Assembly: GCF_001425005.1 (NCBI RefSeq)
Contig: NZ_LMDB01000001.1
Span: forward strand, 436,393-500,392
Direction of reading: 5' to 3'
Source of the DNA: Duganella sp. Root336D2
Lineage (GTDB): Bacteria; Pseudomonadota; Gammaproteobacteria; Burkholderiales; Burkholderiaceae_D
Length of the DNA stretch: 64,000 bases
Under the pieces are notes generated by a model. That model saw nothing but the letters and a program-made list of their open reading frames with translations, was not told the origin of the DNA and ran no database searches. Position numbers and translations under genes: made by a program. This document shows positions 27,917-40,212 of this stretch, piece after piece (the first letter of the stretch is position 1; each line of letters begins with the position of its first letter).

Positions 27917-28453
27917 TCAGTCGTCCTCGCCGGGATCGAGGTCCGGGAACAACACCGAGGTAAAGCCGAACTTGGAGAAGTCGCGGATCCGTGCTGGATA
28001 CAGGATCCCCAGCAAATGGTCGACCTCATGCTGCACCACCCGGGCATGGAAACCGTCCGCATCGCGCACGATGCGCTCGCCGAACTGGTCATAGCCCTCG
28101 TAATGCAGGCGGGTATGACGCGGCACGCTGCCGCGCAGGCCCGGCACCGAGAGGCAACCCTCGAAGCCCTCTTCCATCGCGTCGCCGATGGGAGTCAGGA
28201 GCGGGTTGATCAGCACCGTTTCCGGCACTTGCGGCGCGTCGGGATAACGCGCATTGGATTTGAAGCCGTAGATCACCAGCTGCAGGTTGACGCCGATCTG
28301 CGGCGCAGCCAGGCCGGCGCCGTTCGCCGCATGCATGGTGTCGAACATATCGACGATCAGGGCATGCAGCTCCTGGGTATTGAACTCGCGCACCGGCTCG
28401 GCCACGCGCAGCAGGCGCGGGTCGCCCATCTTCAGGATTTCACGCACGGCCAT
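27917..28453 (-). CDS. def: Peptide deformylase
   Basis: Def removes the formyl group from nascent proteins and uses a bound ferrous ion. The 178-aa protein has all three motifs: GAGLAAPQ (residues 45-52), EGCLS (98-102, metal ligand Cys100) and QHEVDH (141-146, ligands His142 and His146). The ATG is two bases after the ligA stop. A GGAGG ribosome site lies inside the end of ligA, so it is probably expressed from the smc-zipA-ligA run. Confidence 0.96.
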   Translation of the reverse strand: MAVREILKMGDPRLLRVAEPVREFNTQELHALIVDMFDTMHAANGAGLAAPQIGVNLQLVIYGFKSNARYPDAPQVPETVLINPLLTPIGDAMEEGFEGCLSVPGLRGSVPRHTRLHYEGYDQFGERIVRDADGFHARVVQHEVDHLLGILYPARIRDFSKFGFTSVLFPDLDPGEDD

Positions 28454-28455
28454 CT

Positions 28456-31963
<3,508 letters not shown>

Positions 31964-31967
<4 letters not shown>

Positions 31968-34900
31968 GCGGCTTGAGCCTCTGTAGCAAATGACGCGGCG
32001 GATTCCATGTCCACCGCCACGATGCGCGACACACCTTGTTCCTGCATCGTCACACCGATCAGTTGATTGGCCATCTCCATCGCAATCTTATTGTGCGAAA
32101 TGAAGAGGAATTGGGTCTGGTCGGACATGCGCTTGACCATGCGGCAGAAGCGCTCGGTATTGGCATCGTCCAACGGCGCATCCACCTCGTCGAGCAGGCA
32201 GAATGGCGCGGGATTCAAACGGAACATCGAGAACACCAGGGCCGTTGCGGTCAGCGCTTTTTCGCCGCCGGACAGCAGGTGGATGGTGGCGTTCTTCTTG
32301 CCTGGCGGTTGCGCCATGACCTGCACGCCGGAGTCGAGGATTTCCTCGCCGGTCATGGTCAGTTTCGCCTGGCCGCCGCCGAACAGGATCGGGAACAGCT
32401 CGGAGAAACTCTGGTTGACGCGATCGAAAGTATCCTGCAGCAGCTCGCGCGTCTCCTTGTCGATCCTGGTGATCGCATCTTCCAGGGTCGCAATCGCTTC
32501 GTTCAGGTCGCGGTTCTGCGCATCCAGGAAGTTCTTGCGTTCCGATGCGGTGGCCAGTTCGTCCAGCGCGGCCAGGTTGACGGCGCCCAAGCCGGCAATG
32601 GCGTTGGTCAGGCGCGTCACTTCGCCCTGCAGGTAGGATGCCTTCATGTCCGGGTGCAGTTTTTCGGCCAATGCGGCTTCGTCGGCCTGCACCTCAGCCA
32701 GCTGCTGCGCGAACTGTTCCTGGTTCAGGCGCGCAGCCTGCTCCTTCAACTGCATCTCGGTGATCTTGTCGCGCTGCGGTTGCAGGCTGCGCTCACCCTG
32801 CATGCGCGCGTCTTCGAACTGGCGCAGCTGCTGCGTGATCTGGTCGAGTTCATGGCGGGCGTCGGCCAGCGCGCGTTCCTGCTGCGTGCGGCGGTCCAGC
32901 AAGTCCTGCAAGCCTTCGTTGGCGGTGCCCGCTTCCAGGCCTTCCAGCTCCAGTTTGCCGGCTTGCAGGCTTTCCGTCACTTGCGCCACCTGCGCGGTGG
33001 CGGTGGCAATGCTGCGGCGCAATTCGTCGATGCGGTTGCGGCCCGACTTCTCGGCGAATTCGGTTTCCTGCGCCTTGCGTTCCAGTTCGCGCAAGGCTTC
33101 GCGGGCGTCGGCCAGGCGCTGCTCTTTCGCCATGAAGGCGGTCTGGCCGTCTTCGTGTTCGCCTTGCAGGTTGCCCAGTTCCATGTCGAGCTGTTCGAAC
33201 TTTTCTTCCGACTCCAGCTTGACCTGCATCTGTTCTTCTTCCTGCGCCGAGATTTCGGCCAGGTCGCTCTCGATCTGGTTGCTGCGCTGGTTGAAGCGCG
33301 CTTCGATTTCGGACAGTTTGACCACTTCGAGCTGCAGCGTGTGCACGCTGGCGGTCAGGCTTTGCACCTTCGCACGCAGTTCGGTCAACAGGCGGCTGTG
33401 GTTGCCCAGCGCGGCGTCGGCGCGCACGGCGCGGCTGCGGGCCTCCTCCGCCAGCATCGATTGCGCGCGCAATTGCTTGGTGATGTTGTCGATCTCGTGC
33501 TGGCGGCCCAGCATGCCGGCCTGCTCGTCGTCGGCGGCGTAGAAGCGCACCGACGACTGGGTGATGAGGTGGCCCTGCCTGGTGACGAAACAGCCGCCTG
33601 CCGGCAGCGTCGCGCGCGCCGCGAAGGCGCCGGCATTGTCGTCGGCCAGGAACACGTTGTGCAGCCAGTCCTGCAGCACGGCGCGCAAGCCCGGGTCGTT
33701 CAGCTTCAGCAAGTCGATGAACGGGCGCAGGGCCGCGTCGCCGGCAGGCGCAGGCGCGGCGCCCGCAGCGGCAGGCGCGAACAAGGCCAGTTTGGCGGGC
33801 GGGGCATCGTTGAAGAAGTGCTTGGCCCACTCGATGTTCGATACCTGCAGTGCCGAAGTGCGTTCGCGCAGCACGGCTTCGAGCGCGGTTTCCCAGCCCT
33901 CCTCGATATCCAGCTTCTGCCACAGGCGCGGCAGCTCGTTCAGCTCATGCTTTTGCAGCCAGGGCGTGATCTTGCCCTCGGTCTGCACCCGCTCCTGCAG
34001 CTGGCGCAGCGCATTCAGGCGCGCTTCCAGCTGGTGCGTCGCGGCAGACTCGGATTGCACGCCAGCTTGCGCCGCCTGGCGTTCTTCTTCCAGCTTTGGC
34101 TGCTGCTCCAGCGCTTCCTCGAGCATCATGTTCTGCTCTTCCAGCGACTGCTGCTTTTCTTCCAGCTGCATCTTCAGGTTGGACAGGTGCGAGGAATCGG
34201 GCATCGCCAGCCCGCCCTTCTCCTGCTGCAGGCGCTCCTTGCGCGTTGCCAGGCCAGCCAGGATGTTGGATGCATTGCGCTGGTGCGCTGATTCCAGCTC
34301 CAGCTGCTGCTGCGCCTGCATGATGCGCGCACGCGACTCGGTGCTCCGGGTCTGCGCCTCGCGCCACTCCTGCTCCAGCACCGGCAGCAATTCGCCCTTC
34401 TGCTCCGCCAGCATGCGCGCCTCTTCCACGCGCGCCGACAGCTCTTCCAGGTTGATTTCCGCTTCAGCGACCTGGCCGCCATATTCCTCCGCCTGCTGCG
34501 CCCACTGGTCGCGCTGCGCGGTCAGGGTGGCAAGCTGCTGCTGCAGGCGGCTGCGCGACTCGATGACGAACTTGATCTGCGCTTCCAGGCTGCCGATTTC
34601 GGCATTGGTCTGGTACAGGTGGCCCTGCGCCTGGTGCAGGCGGTCGCCGACGGCGAAGTGCGCCTGGCGCATCTGCTCCAGGGTCAGTTCCACATTGCGC
34701 AGCTTCGCGGTCTGCTCTTCCAGGTCGTTCTGCGCCTGTTCCATGTCGCGGAAGTACTTCGCCTGCTCGGCCTGCGCCTCGTTCTTGCGCAGCAGCCAGA
34801 GCAGCTTCTGTTTCTCTTCCTGGTCGGATTGCAGCTGGTGGAACCTGGTTGCCACCGCCGCCTGGCCTTCCAGCTTTTCCAGGTTGCTATTCAGCTCGCG

Positions 34901-35494
34901 CAGGATATCGTCCACCCGCAGCAGGTTTTCACGCGTATCGTGCAGGCGGTTTTCCGTTTCGCGGCGGCGTTCCTTGTACTTCGATACGCCTGCCGCCTCC
35001 TCCAGGAAGACGCGCAGTTCTTCCGGACGCGACTCGATGATGCGCGAGATCATGCCCTGGCCGATAATCGCGTAAGCGCGCGGGCCGAGGCCGGTGCCGA
35101 GGAAGATGTCCTGGATATCGCGCCGGCGCACCGGCTGGCCGTTGATGTAGTAGGTGGAGGTACCGTCGCGCGTCAGCGTGCGCTTGACCGCAATCTCGGC
35201 GTACTGGCCCCATTGGCCGGACGCCTTGCCCTCGTTGTTGTCGAACACCAGTTCCACGGAAGCGCGGCCGGCTGGCTTGCGATGGGTGGAACCGTTGAAA
35301 ATCACGTCCTGCATCGACTCGCCGCGCAGCTCGGAGGCCTTCGATTCGCCCAGCACCCAGCGCACCGCGTCGATAATATTGGACTTGCCGCAACCGTTTG
35401 GACCAACCACGCCGACCAGCTGTCCGGGTACCTGGAAATTGGTGGGATCGACGAACGACTTAAATCCCGACAATTTAATGGAAGATAGACGCAC
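31964..35494 (-). CDS. smc: Chromosome segregation protein SMC
   Basis: SMC compacts and segregates the chromosome with ScpA and ScpB. The 1176-aa protein has an N-terminal ATPase half with Walker A GPNGCGKSNIID near residue 32. Two long coiled coils flank a hinge around residues 520-640. The C-terminal half carries the signature LLSGGEKALTATALVF and Walker B FCLLDEVDAPLDDAN. The start is GTG (35494-35492), giving the invariant opening RLSSIKLSGFKSFVDPT. A short alanine/proline-rich insert (AAAGAAPAPAGDA) sits in the hinge region. Confidence 0.96.
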
Positions 35495-35573
35495 GTTTTA
35501 TCTGTACTTCGCCCGCTGGGACGTGTTAAAAAAGTGGCTAATCATACCATTTTCCCTGTATAGCAAGAACAAA

Positions 35574-36044
35574 ATGAAGACCAGAACCGCCATCCTGTTT
35601 GTATGCATGGGTAACATTTGTCGCTCCCCGACCGCGGAGGGTGTATTCCGCGCCCGCGCCCAGGCCGCCGGACTCGATCTGCACATCGATTCCGCAGGCA
35701 CCCATGCATACCATATTGGCAACCCGCCTGACCCGCGCTCAACCCGGCATGCGGCAGCCCGCGGCTACGACCTGAGCCCCCAGCGCGCCCGCGAAGTCGC
35801 GGCCGAAGACTTCGAGCGCTTTGATTACGTGCTGGCGATGGATCACGACAACCTGGAGGCGCTGCTGCGCGCCTGCCCTGCGCAACATCGCCATAAGGTC
35901 AGGCTTTTCATGGAGTTTGCCTCGCACTCCGGATCGGACGTGGTGCCCGATCCGTATTACGAAGGCGCGAACGGCTTCGATTTGGTGCTGGACTACATCG
36001 AGGACGCATCGGACGGCCTGCTGGCCGCCCTGCGCAAGACTTAA
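35574..36044 (+). CDS. Low-molecular-weight protein-tyrosine phosphatase
   Basis: The 156-aa cytoplasmic phosphatase has the P-loop CMGNICRSPT at residues 11-20 (nucleophile Cys11, Arg17) and the general-acid motif VPDPYYEG near residue 122. In bacteria such enzymes often regulate polysaccharide export kinases, but no such gene is near. I chose the ATG at 35574; longer frames run into the smc start region. The stop codon overlaps that of the convergent DUF1631 gene as TTAA. Confidence 0.93.
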   Translation: MKTRTAILFVCMGNICRSPTAEGVFRARAQAAGLDLHIDSAGTHAYHIGNPPDPRSTRHAAARGYDLSPQRAREVAAEDFERFDYVLAMDHDNLEALLRACPAQHRHKVRLFMEFASHSGSDVVPDPYYEGANGFDLVLDYIEDASDGLLAALRKT

Positions 36045-38839
36045 GACGAAGTGCCGTTGGCCGGCAGGTCGTGGTGGTCGTCGTTGACAGCTGCGACCCC
36101 GCCCATGGCCATCGACAGGGCGGCCGCCACCACACCCTCGGTGCGGATCAGGCGCACGGTACCCTTGCGGAATTGCTCCGCCATGGCTTCGCCGGTGATC
36201 GAGAAGGCCTCCTGGCGGCCCGTGGTGGAGAAGATATAAAGCGTCTTCAGTGGGCTGATCCAGGCCAGCTTGACTTTTCGCTGGCTGCCGTCCTGCTGGT
36301 CGAATTCGAGCCACATGCCGCGCGCCAGGCTATCCACCTCGATCGCCGCATCGTCATCCGGCGGCGGCGCCTCTTCCGACTTCACTTCGGCGACAACCTG
36401 CAGCTGCATGCGCCGCTCGGCATCCTTTTTCGCCACTTCCATCGCGAGTTCGACCTGGCGCTCAGGCGACATTTCGATCGGAGCGCGCACGATGGAGGCA
36501 TGGCATTCCGCCAGTTCGGCGAAGAATTGCAAGCGGTCGGCGTCCTGCCACTTGACCACATCCAGCCACTTGTTCAGCATGGACAGCAAGGTAGGCAGCT
36601 TGGAAATGAGCTTCTTGCGCTCGTCCTGGGTAATCTTCGGACGCACGCTCCAGATCAGGTCATCCATGGTCTGGGTGGCGTTGTTGACGGCGCCCGGCTT
36701 TTCACCCTCGACACTATAGGCGATGGTCAGCACCGACACCCACTTGTTCTCGAGGAAGGCTTCGACAATCGCCACCACTTCGCCGGTACCGATGCGCAGC
36801 GCCACGGCATCCTTGGCCGACTTCGCGGCCACCGACATTTTTTCCTGCTTGAGCGCCTGTGCAATCGGCTCCGCCATGGCGGCGGCCGCTGCGGCCTCCT
36901 CCGCCTTGATGGACGCTTCCAGCTCGTTCACCGCCTCGGTGAACACCGTCATCTCTTCTTCGTGGTCCTGGCTGACCATTTCCACGCTGCGCTGCATGGC
37001 TTTATACAGCGGATCGTCAGGATCCTTGTGCTGCTCCCAGCCCATGCGCGACAGCAGGTCGATCATGCGGCGCGCAGGGTGGGCTTCCTGGAAGAAGAAA
37101 TTCTTGTCGACCAGCGCAGCCTTCAGCACAGGAATCTGCAGGAAGCGGATCAGGTTGCGGATTTCCGGCGAAATGCTGGTATCGCGGAAGACGGTATCGA
37201 ACACCGCCGACAACAGGTCGATGGTGCCTTCGTCGGCGCGCGTCAGGCTCCCCGCAGGCGCCTGCTCCTTGATCTGCGGCAGCAGGAATACATTACCCAT
37301 CGAGCCGCCGGCCGCTGCCAGGCCTGGAGCCGGCATCGCACCGCCGCCAGCCTGCATGGGGCCAGCCGCGAAACCGGATGCCAGGCCCATGCCCGGCGCC
37401 GGCATCGCGCCGCTATCGGCACTGGTGAACACGGCGCCCGACGGCACACCGCGCTGCAACTGCGCCAGGAAATTCATCAGCGGCTCTTTGGCGTTGATCA
37501 ACGATGCGCGCTGGGCTGCTTCGTTATTGGCGCCGCCATGGAAACCCTGTGCCGGTCCTTGCACCCAGCCACCCGCAGGCACGGCCACGCCGCCCGGCAC
37601 GCCCGGCACCGCAACGCCGCCCATCATCCCGCCCGGGACGCCCGCAGCCACTACCCCACCCTGCATTCCCATGTCCGCAACACCGGCACCGGGGGCTGAG
37701 ATGATCGGCAGGCCACCGCCGGGTACAACGCCGCCGGCAGGAATCATCATGCCGCCCGTCAGCGCAGCGCCAGGAACACCTGGCATCATGCCGGCGCCTG
37801 CAGGCATCATGCCAACGCCAGCAGGCATTGCCATGCCGGGCATCGCGCCCGGAACAAATCCCGGAGCCTGCATTGCCTGGCCAGGAGCAGCCATCGGCGC
37901 CGCCCCCATGGCCGGTGCTGCGGCCGCGGCGGAATCCGCGGTGTGCGCCGGCGCGCCATACAGGCCCGGCGCAACGCTCAAGGTCGGCAGCGACAGGTCA
38001 AGGTCGCCCAATTGTTCAAATCCACTCGGTCCGGCCGCGGCGCCGCCTGGCGCCTCGCCCGTGCCCGAAAAGAACTGGCGCAATTGTTCCGCCAGTGCAG
38101 CCTGCTGGTTCTTCTTGCGCGAAGGAGCTTGCGATGCATCGTGCGAATCGGCACGGCGCGACTTGTGTTTTTCGACCGAGCCGGGACCGACGCCTTTGCG
38201 CTCGAGCGCGCTGCTCAGCTCTTCGAGCATGCTGCCGAAATCAAAGAATTGTTCCGGGCGCAGGAATGGCTTGATCAGCTCATTCGCTTCCTCATCCTTG
38301 ATGAAATCGATCCACGCCTGCTGGAAGGCGCCGAGGAAGACTTCGGGACGGAAAGGATTCTGGTTGATGCGCAGGATGTCGCGGTCCAGCAGGAAGGCAA
38401 GGCGCACATTGAGCGTAGCCAGGCCGTCCGAGTACTTCACCTCGAACGCCTTGCTGAAACTGTTCAGGGTGACCTTGGTATCCATCTCTTCCATGGATAC
38501 CAGCGACAGCGCGTCTGTCAACTTGCGGGCCGGCGCCTTCTGGCCAGGCGCCAGCTGGGCGATTTCCAGCCGCAGGTCATTTTCGAGCTGCTTGGCGAAA
38601 ATGCCGAGGAAGGCGTAATGGTCGGTGCGCAGGCGATTGCCGGCGCGCAGGCGCGCCTGCAGGGTCTTGACGTCGACAGCATGGTCGGCATCGACCAGCT
38701 CGCCGGCCCAGGTCGTCGACAAGGCGACGAACTGCTCGCTGATGTGTTTATTCACCAGGCCAATCAGGTTTTCCAGCAAGGCATGCCGCGGCGTGACCGC
38801 TTTTTTAGGCGCCGAAGATGTTGGGTTTTCTGGAAGCAT
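36041..38839 (-). CDS. DUF1631 family protein with glycine/methionine/proline-rich insert
   Basis: The 932-aa cytoplasmic protein belongs to the large, poorly characterised DUF1631 family common in beta- and gammaproteobacteria. The N-terminal 230 residues are helical (HALLENLIGLVNKHISEQF). Residues about 290-435 and 475-512 are a low-complexity stretch rich in Gly, Ala, Pro, Met and Val (GVPGAALTGG, MPAGVGMMPAGAG). The helical core resumes near 525. The C-terminal 833-905 region (ARGMWLEFDQQDGS, then VKLAWISPLKTLYIF) looks like the PilZ-like domain reported at the end of this family. Its role is unknown; a link to c-di-GMP is only inference. Confidence 0.85.
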   Translation of the reverse strand: MLPENPTSSAPKKAVTPRHALLENLIGLVNKHISEQFVALSTTWAGELVDADHAVDVKTLQARLRAGNRLRTDHYAFLGIFAKQLENDLRLEIAQLAPGQKAPARKLTDALSLVSMEEMDTKVTLNSFSKAFEVKYSDGLATLNVRLAFLLDRDILRINQNPFRPEVFLGAFQQAWIDFIKDEEANELIKPFLRPEQFFDFGSMLEELSSALERKGVGPGSVEKHKSRRADSHDASQAPSRKKNQQAALAEQLRQFFSGTGEAPGGAAAGPSGFEQLGDLDLSLPTLSVAPGLYGAPAHTADSAAAAAPAMGAAPMAAPGQAMQAPGFVPGAMPGMAMPAGVGMMPAGAGMMPGVPGAALTGGMMIPAGGVVPGGGLPIISAPGAGVADMGMQGGVVAAGVPGGMMGGVAVPGVPGGVAVPAGGWVQGPAQGFHGGANNEAAQRASLINAKEPLMNFLAQLQRGVPSGAVFTSADSGAMPAPGMGLASGFAAGPMQAGGGAMPAPGLAAAGGSMGNVFLLPQIKEQAPAGSLTRADEGTIDLLSAVFDTVFRDTSISPEIRNLIRFLQIPVLKAALVDKNFFFQEAHPARRMIDLLSRMGWEQHKDPDDPLYKAMQRSVEMVSQDHEEEMTVFTEAVNELEASIKAEEAAAAAAMAEPIAQALKQEKMSVAAKSAKDAVALRIGTGEVVAIVEAFLENKWVSVLTIAYSVEGEKPGAVNNATQTMDDLIWSVRPKITQDERKKLISKLPTLLSMLNKWLDVVKWQDADRLQFFAELAECHASIVRAPIEMSPERQVELAMEVAKKDAERRMQLQVVAEVKSEEAPPPDDDAAIEVDSLARGMWLEFDQQDGSQRKVKLAWISPLKTLYIFSTTGRQEAFSITGEAMAEQFRKGTVRLIRTEGVVAAALSMAMGGVAAVNDDHHDLPANGTSS

Positions 38840-38880
38840 GGTCTGGCCTGGCTTTGGTGGTTATTCACATTGTCGCAGAT

Positions 38881-38898
38881 TATTGCCAAGTGGCAATA
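38881..38898. promoter_or_regulatory. Palindrome TATTGCCA-AG-TGGCAATA
   Basis: A perfect 8-bp inverted repeat with a two-base centre lies 42 bases upstream of the DUF1631 start. The form suits a dimeric repressor or activator. No regulator is identified. Confidence 0.4.
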
Positions 38899-38953
38899 GG
38901 TAAACGAAGAGAATTTCGAAATATTTAGGGTGCTGTGGAGAAATTGTTGAGTT

Positions 38954-38970
38954 TGCACCACGATGGTGCA
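38954..38970. promoter_or_regulatory. Perfect NtrC-type operator sequence
   Basis: TGCACCA-CGA-TGGTGCA is a perfect 7-bp dyad with a three-base spacer and matches the NtrC sites known upstream of E. coli glnA. It lies about 115 bases upstream of the DUF1631 gene and 95 upstream of the small basic-protein gene. I could not find a correctly spaced sigma-54 promoter: the nearest, TGGC..TGC on the minus strand at about 38876-38889, is one base short. NtrC control is therefore unproven. Confidence 0.45.
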
Positions 38971-39064
38971 GGATAAATCCTACAAACCTGGCCGCTGCAT
39001 TCCGATTCACCTTTACTATTACACAAAGCAAGATGAAGTTCCGATCCTTCAGAAAGGAACTGTC

Positions 39065-39232
39065 ATGAAATCCAGGAAAAAAACCAGCAAACAGAGTTCG
39101 AGCCCAGGCACCCGCCAAAGTGTCGACCAGGGTTCGCGTTCGGGCGCGCAATCGGGCAGCCAGCAGTCCGATACCGGCCGCCAAAGCAAGACGGACAAGA
39201 AAACACCGGCCAGCCGCAGCGGCAATCGCTAG
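39065..39232 (+). CDS. Small basic low-complexity protein
   Basis: A 55-codon frame begins MKSRKKTSKQSSSPGTRQ and consists almost entirely of Ser, Lys, Arg, Gln, Gly and Thr, so the product should be unstructured and strongly basic. An AAGGA ribosome site is seven bases upstream and a strong palindromic hairpin follows the stop, which together support a real gene. No family is recognised; small nucleic-acid-binding or stress proteins have similar composition. Confidence 0.55.
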   Translation: MKSRKKTSKQSSSPGTRQSVDQGSRSGAQSGSQQSDTGRQSKTDKKTPASRSGNR

Positions 39233-39251
39233 ATGAGCCGCGGCGCACGAG

Positions 39252-39277
39252 GGGCCTGGAAGCATGCTTCCAGGCCC
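39252..39277. terminator. Perfect 26-base palindromic hairpin, probable bidirectional terminator
   Basis: A perfect dyad (GGGCCTGGAAGCA and its complement) lies between the convergent small basic-protein gene and the ClpP-like gene. The plus-strand side runs into TTGTCGTTT, a weak T-tract. It is well placed to stop both transcripts. Confidence 0.7.
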
Positions 39278-39285
39278 TTGTCGTT

Positions 39286-39846
39286 TCAGATATTCGTCAC
39301 GCGCTTGCCTTTGGGCGGCTTGAAGTCGGCGACCGCGTTTACCAGGCCCACTTTGGCAGCCTCCGGGGCGGTCAGGTGCAGGTCGGAATAGGCGTGGATA
39401 TTCCAATGTTCGTCGGTCAGCTGCACGTGCTTGCGCAGGATCGCCTCGGTGCGCGCATCATCAGCCTGCAAGCCCTCGACAATGATGCGCAGCGCATCCG
39501 GCCGGGCGCCATGCGGCGCGCTGGCGTGGGACTTATGCACCATGAAACGCGCTGTTTCGCTGGCATAGCGCTCCTCGCCGGACAGGAATAGGATCACGGC
39601 AATTGAAGCTACCGCGCCGCCGTTATAAGTGATGATCTTGATGGGCAAGTTGCGCAGGTAATTGTGCAGGCACAGGCCGTCGCTGACGTAGCCGCCGTTG
39701 GACTGGATCAGGATGTGCGCGATTTCAATGCCGTCCTCCGTCATGTCCGCCACCGCGTCGAACATGCGGTGCACCATATCGCTGTTCACGTCGCCGGACA
39801 GGGTGAACCAGGCCTCCGTATCGCGCTTTTGCTTTTCTTCGCTCAT
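39286..39846 (-). CDS. ClpP-like serine protease, stand-alone
   Basis: The 186-aa protein has the ClpP/crotonase fold. The catalytic triad can be placed by pattern: Ser81 in GGAVASIAVILFLSG, His104 in RFMVHKSHA, and Asp155 in YSDLHLTAPEAAKVGLV. The Gly-rich oxyanion segment SNGGYVSDGL also fits. It differs from the house ClpP: it has no propeptide, a variant Ser motif, and no clpX or clpA neighbour. It may work with a shared Clp ATPase or without one. The start is the ATG at 39846 with GGAG five bases upstream. It diverges from the glycine riboswitch. Confidence 0.82.
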   Translation of the reverse strand: MSEEKQKRDTEAWFTLSGDVNSDMVHRMFDAVADMTEDGIEIAHILIQSNGGYVSDGLCLHNYLRNLPIKIITYNGGAVASIAVILFLSGEERYASETARFMVHKSHASAPHGARPDALRIIVEGLQADDARTEAILRKHVQLTDEHWNIHAYSDLHLTAPEAAKVGLVNAVADFKPPKGKRVTNI

Positions 39847-39913
39847 GGTCGCTCCACTCTGTAAATGGATGTCCGGCCATTCTAGCGCAGGCGGTTCCAA
39901 AGGGGCGTCAAGA

Positions 39914-39942
39914 TTGACTTTATTGTCCTCCTGTCATATAGT
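39914..39942 (+). promoter_or_regulatory. Sigma-70 promoter of the gcvTHP operon
   Basis: TTGACT (39914-39919) and TATAGT (39937-39942) are separated by exactly 17 bases. The predicted start of transcription, near 39949, coincides with the 5' edge of the first glycine aptamer. Confidence 0.8.
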
Positions 39943-39950
39943 CGCAAGTC

Positions 39951-40027
39951 TTGATCGGGAGAGACCAGCGTACGCTGGCGCCGAAGGGGCATTACCCAGA
40001 AACTCTCAGGCAAAAGGACCGGTCAGG
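39951..40027 (+). promoter_or_regulatory. Glycine riboswitch, aptamer 1
   Basis: The conserved core elements occur in order: CGGGAGAGACC, GCCGAAGGGGCA, AACTCTCAGGCAAAAGGAC. The closing helix P1 can form between TGATC (39952-39956) and GGTCA (40021-40025). This is the first unit of the tandem glycine riboswitch, which binds glycine and controls the glycine cleavage genes. Confidence 0.93.
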
Positions 40028-40035
40028 GGGCCAAC

Positions 40036-40055
40036 CCCGCCAGCAAGCTGGCGGG
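40036..40055 (+). promoter_or_regulatory. Extra hairpin in the linker between the two glycine aptamers
   Basis: CCCGCCAG (40036-40043) and CTGGCGGG (40048-40055) form a perfect 8-bp stem around a CAAG loop. It occupies the linker of about 40 bases between the aptamers; linkers in described tandem glycine riboswitches are usually much shorter. Confidence 0.65.
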
Positions 40056-40066
40056 TGGGGCTAAAA

Positions 40067-40155
40067 CTCTGGAGAGCGGCCCGCCATGGCGCGGGGCCCA
40101 CCGAAGGGGCGTGCGGGAATACCTTCCCGTTATCTCTCAGGTACCAAGGACAGAG
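40067..40155 (+). promoter_or_regulatory. Glycine riboswitch, aptamer 2
   Basis: The second aptamer shows GGAGAGCGG, CACCGAAGGGGCG, ATCTCTCAGGT and CCAAGGACAGAGG. Its P1 helix pairs CTCTG (40067-40071) with CAGAG (40151-40155). The downstream segment to the gcvT start (40156-40212) can form a competing helix with the same CAGAG, so it probably acts as the expression platform of an ON switch. Confidence 0.93.
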
Positions 40156-40212
40156 GGGTAGGCGTATTCATGTTTACGTTTATTAACCCCTATTCTCTGC
40201 CCTGAGGTATCA

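Noticed and set aside
38872..38892. Sigma-54 promoter for the DUF1631 gene
   Set aside because: The GG and GC elements are 11 bases apart where 12 are required, so I do not call it despite the nearby NtrC-like site.
39949..40200. Other riboswitch classes (for example TPP or SAM) before gcvT
   Set aside because: The GCCGAAGGGGCA and CTCTCAGGCAAAAGGAC cores in two copies fit the glycine class and no other.
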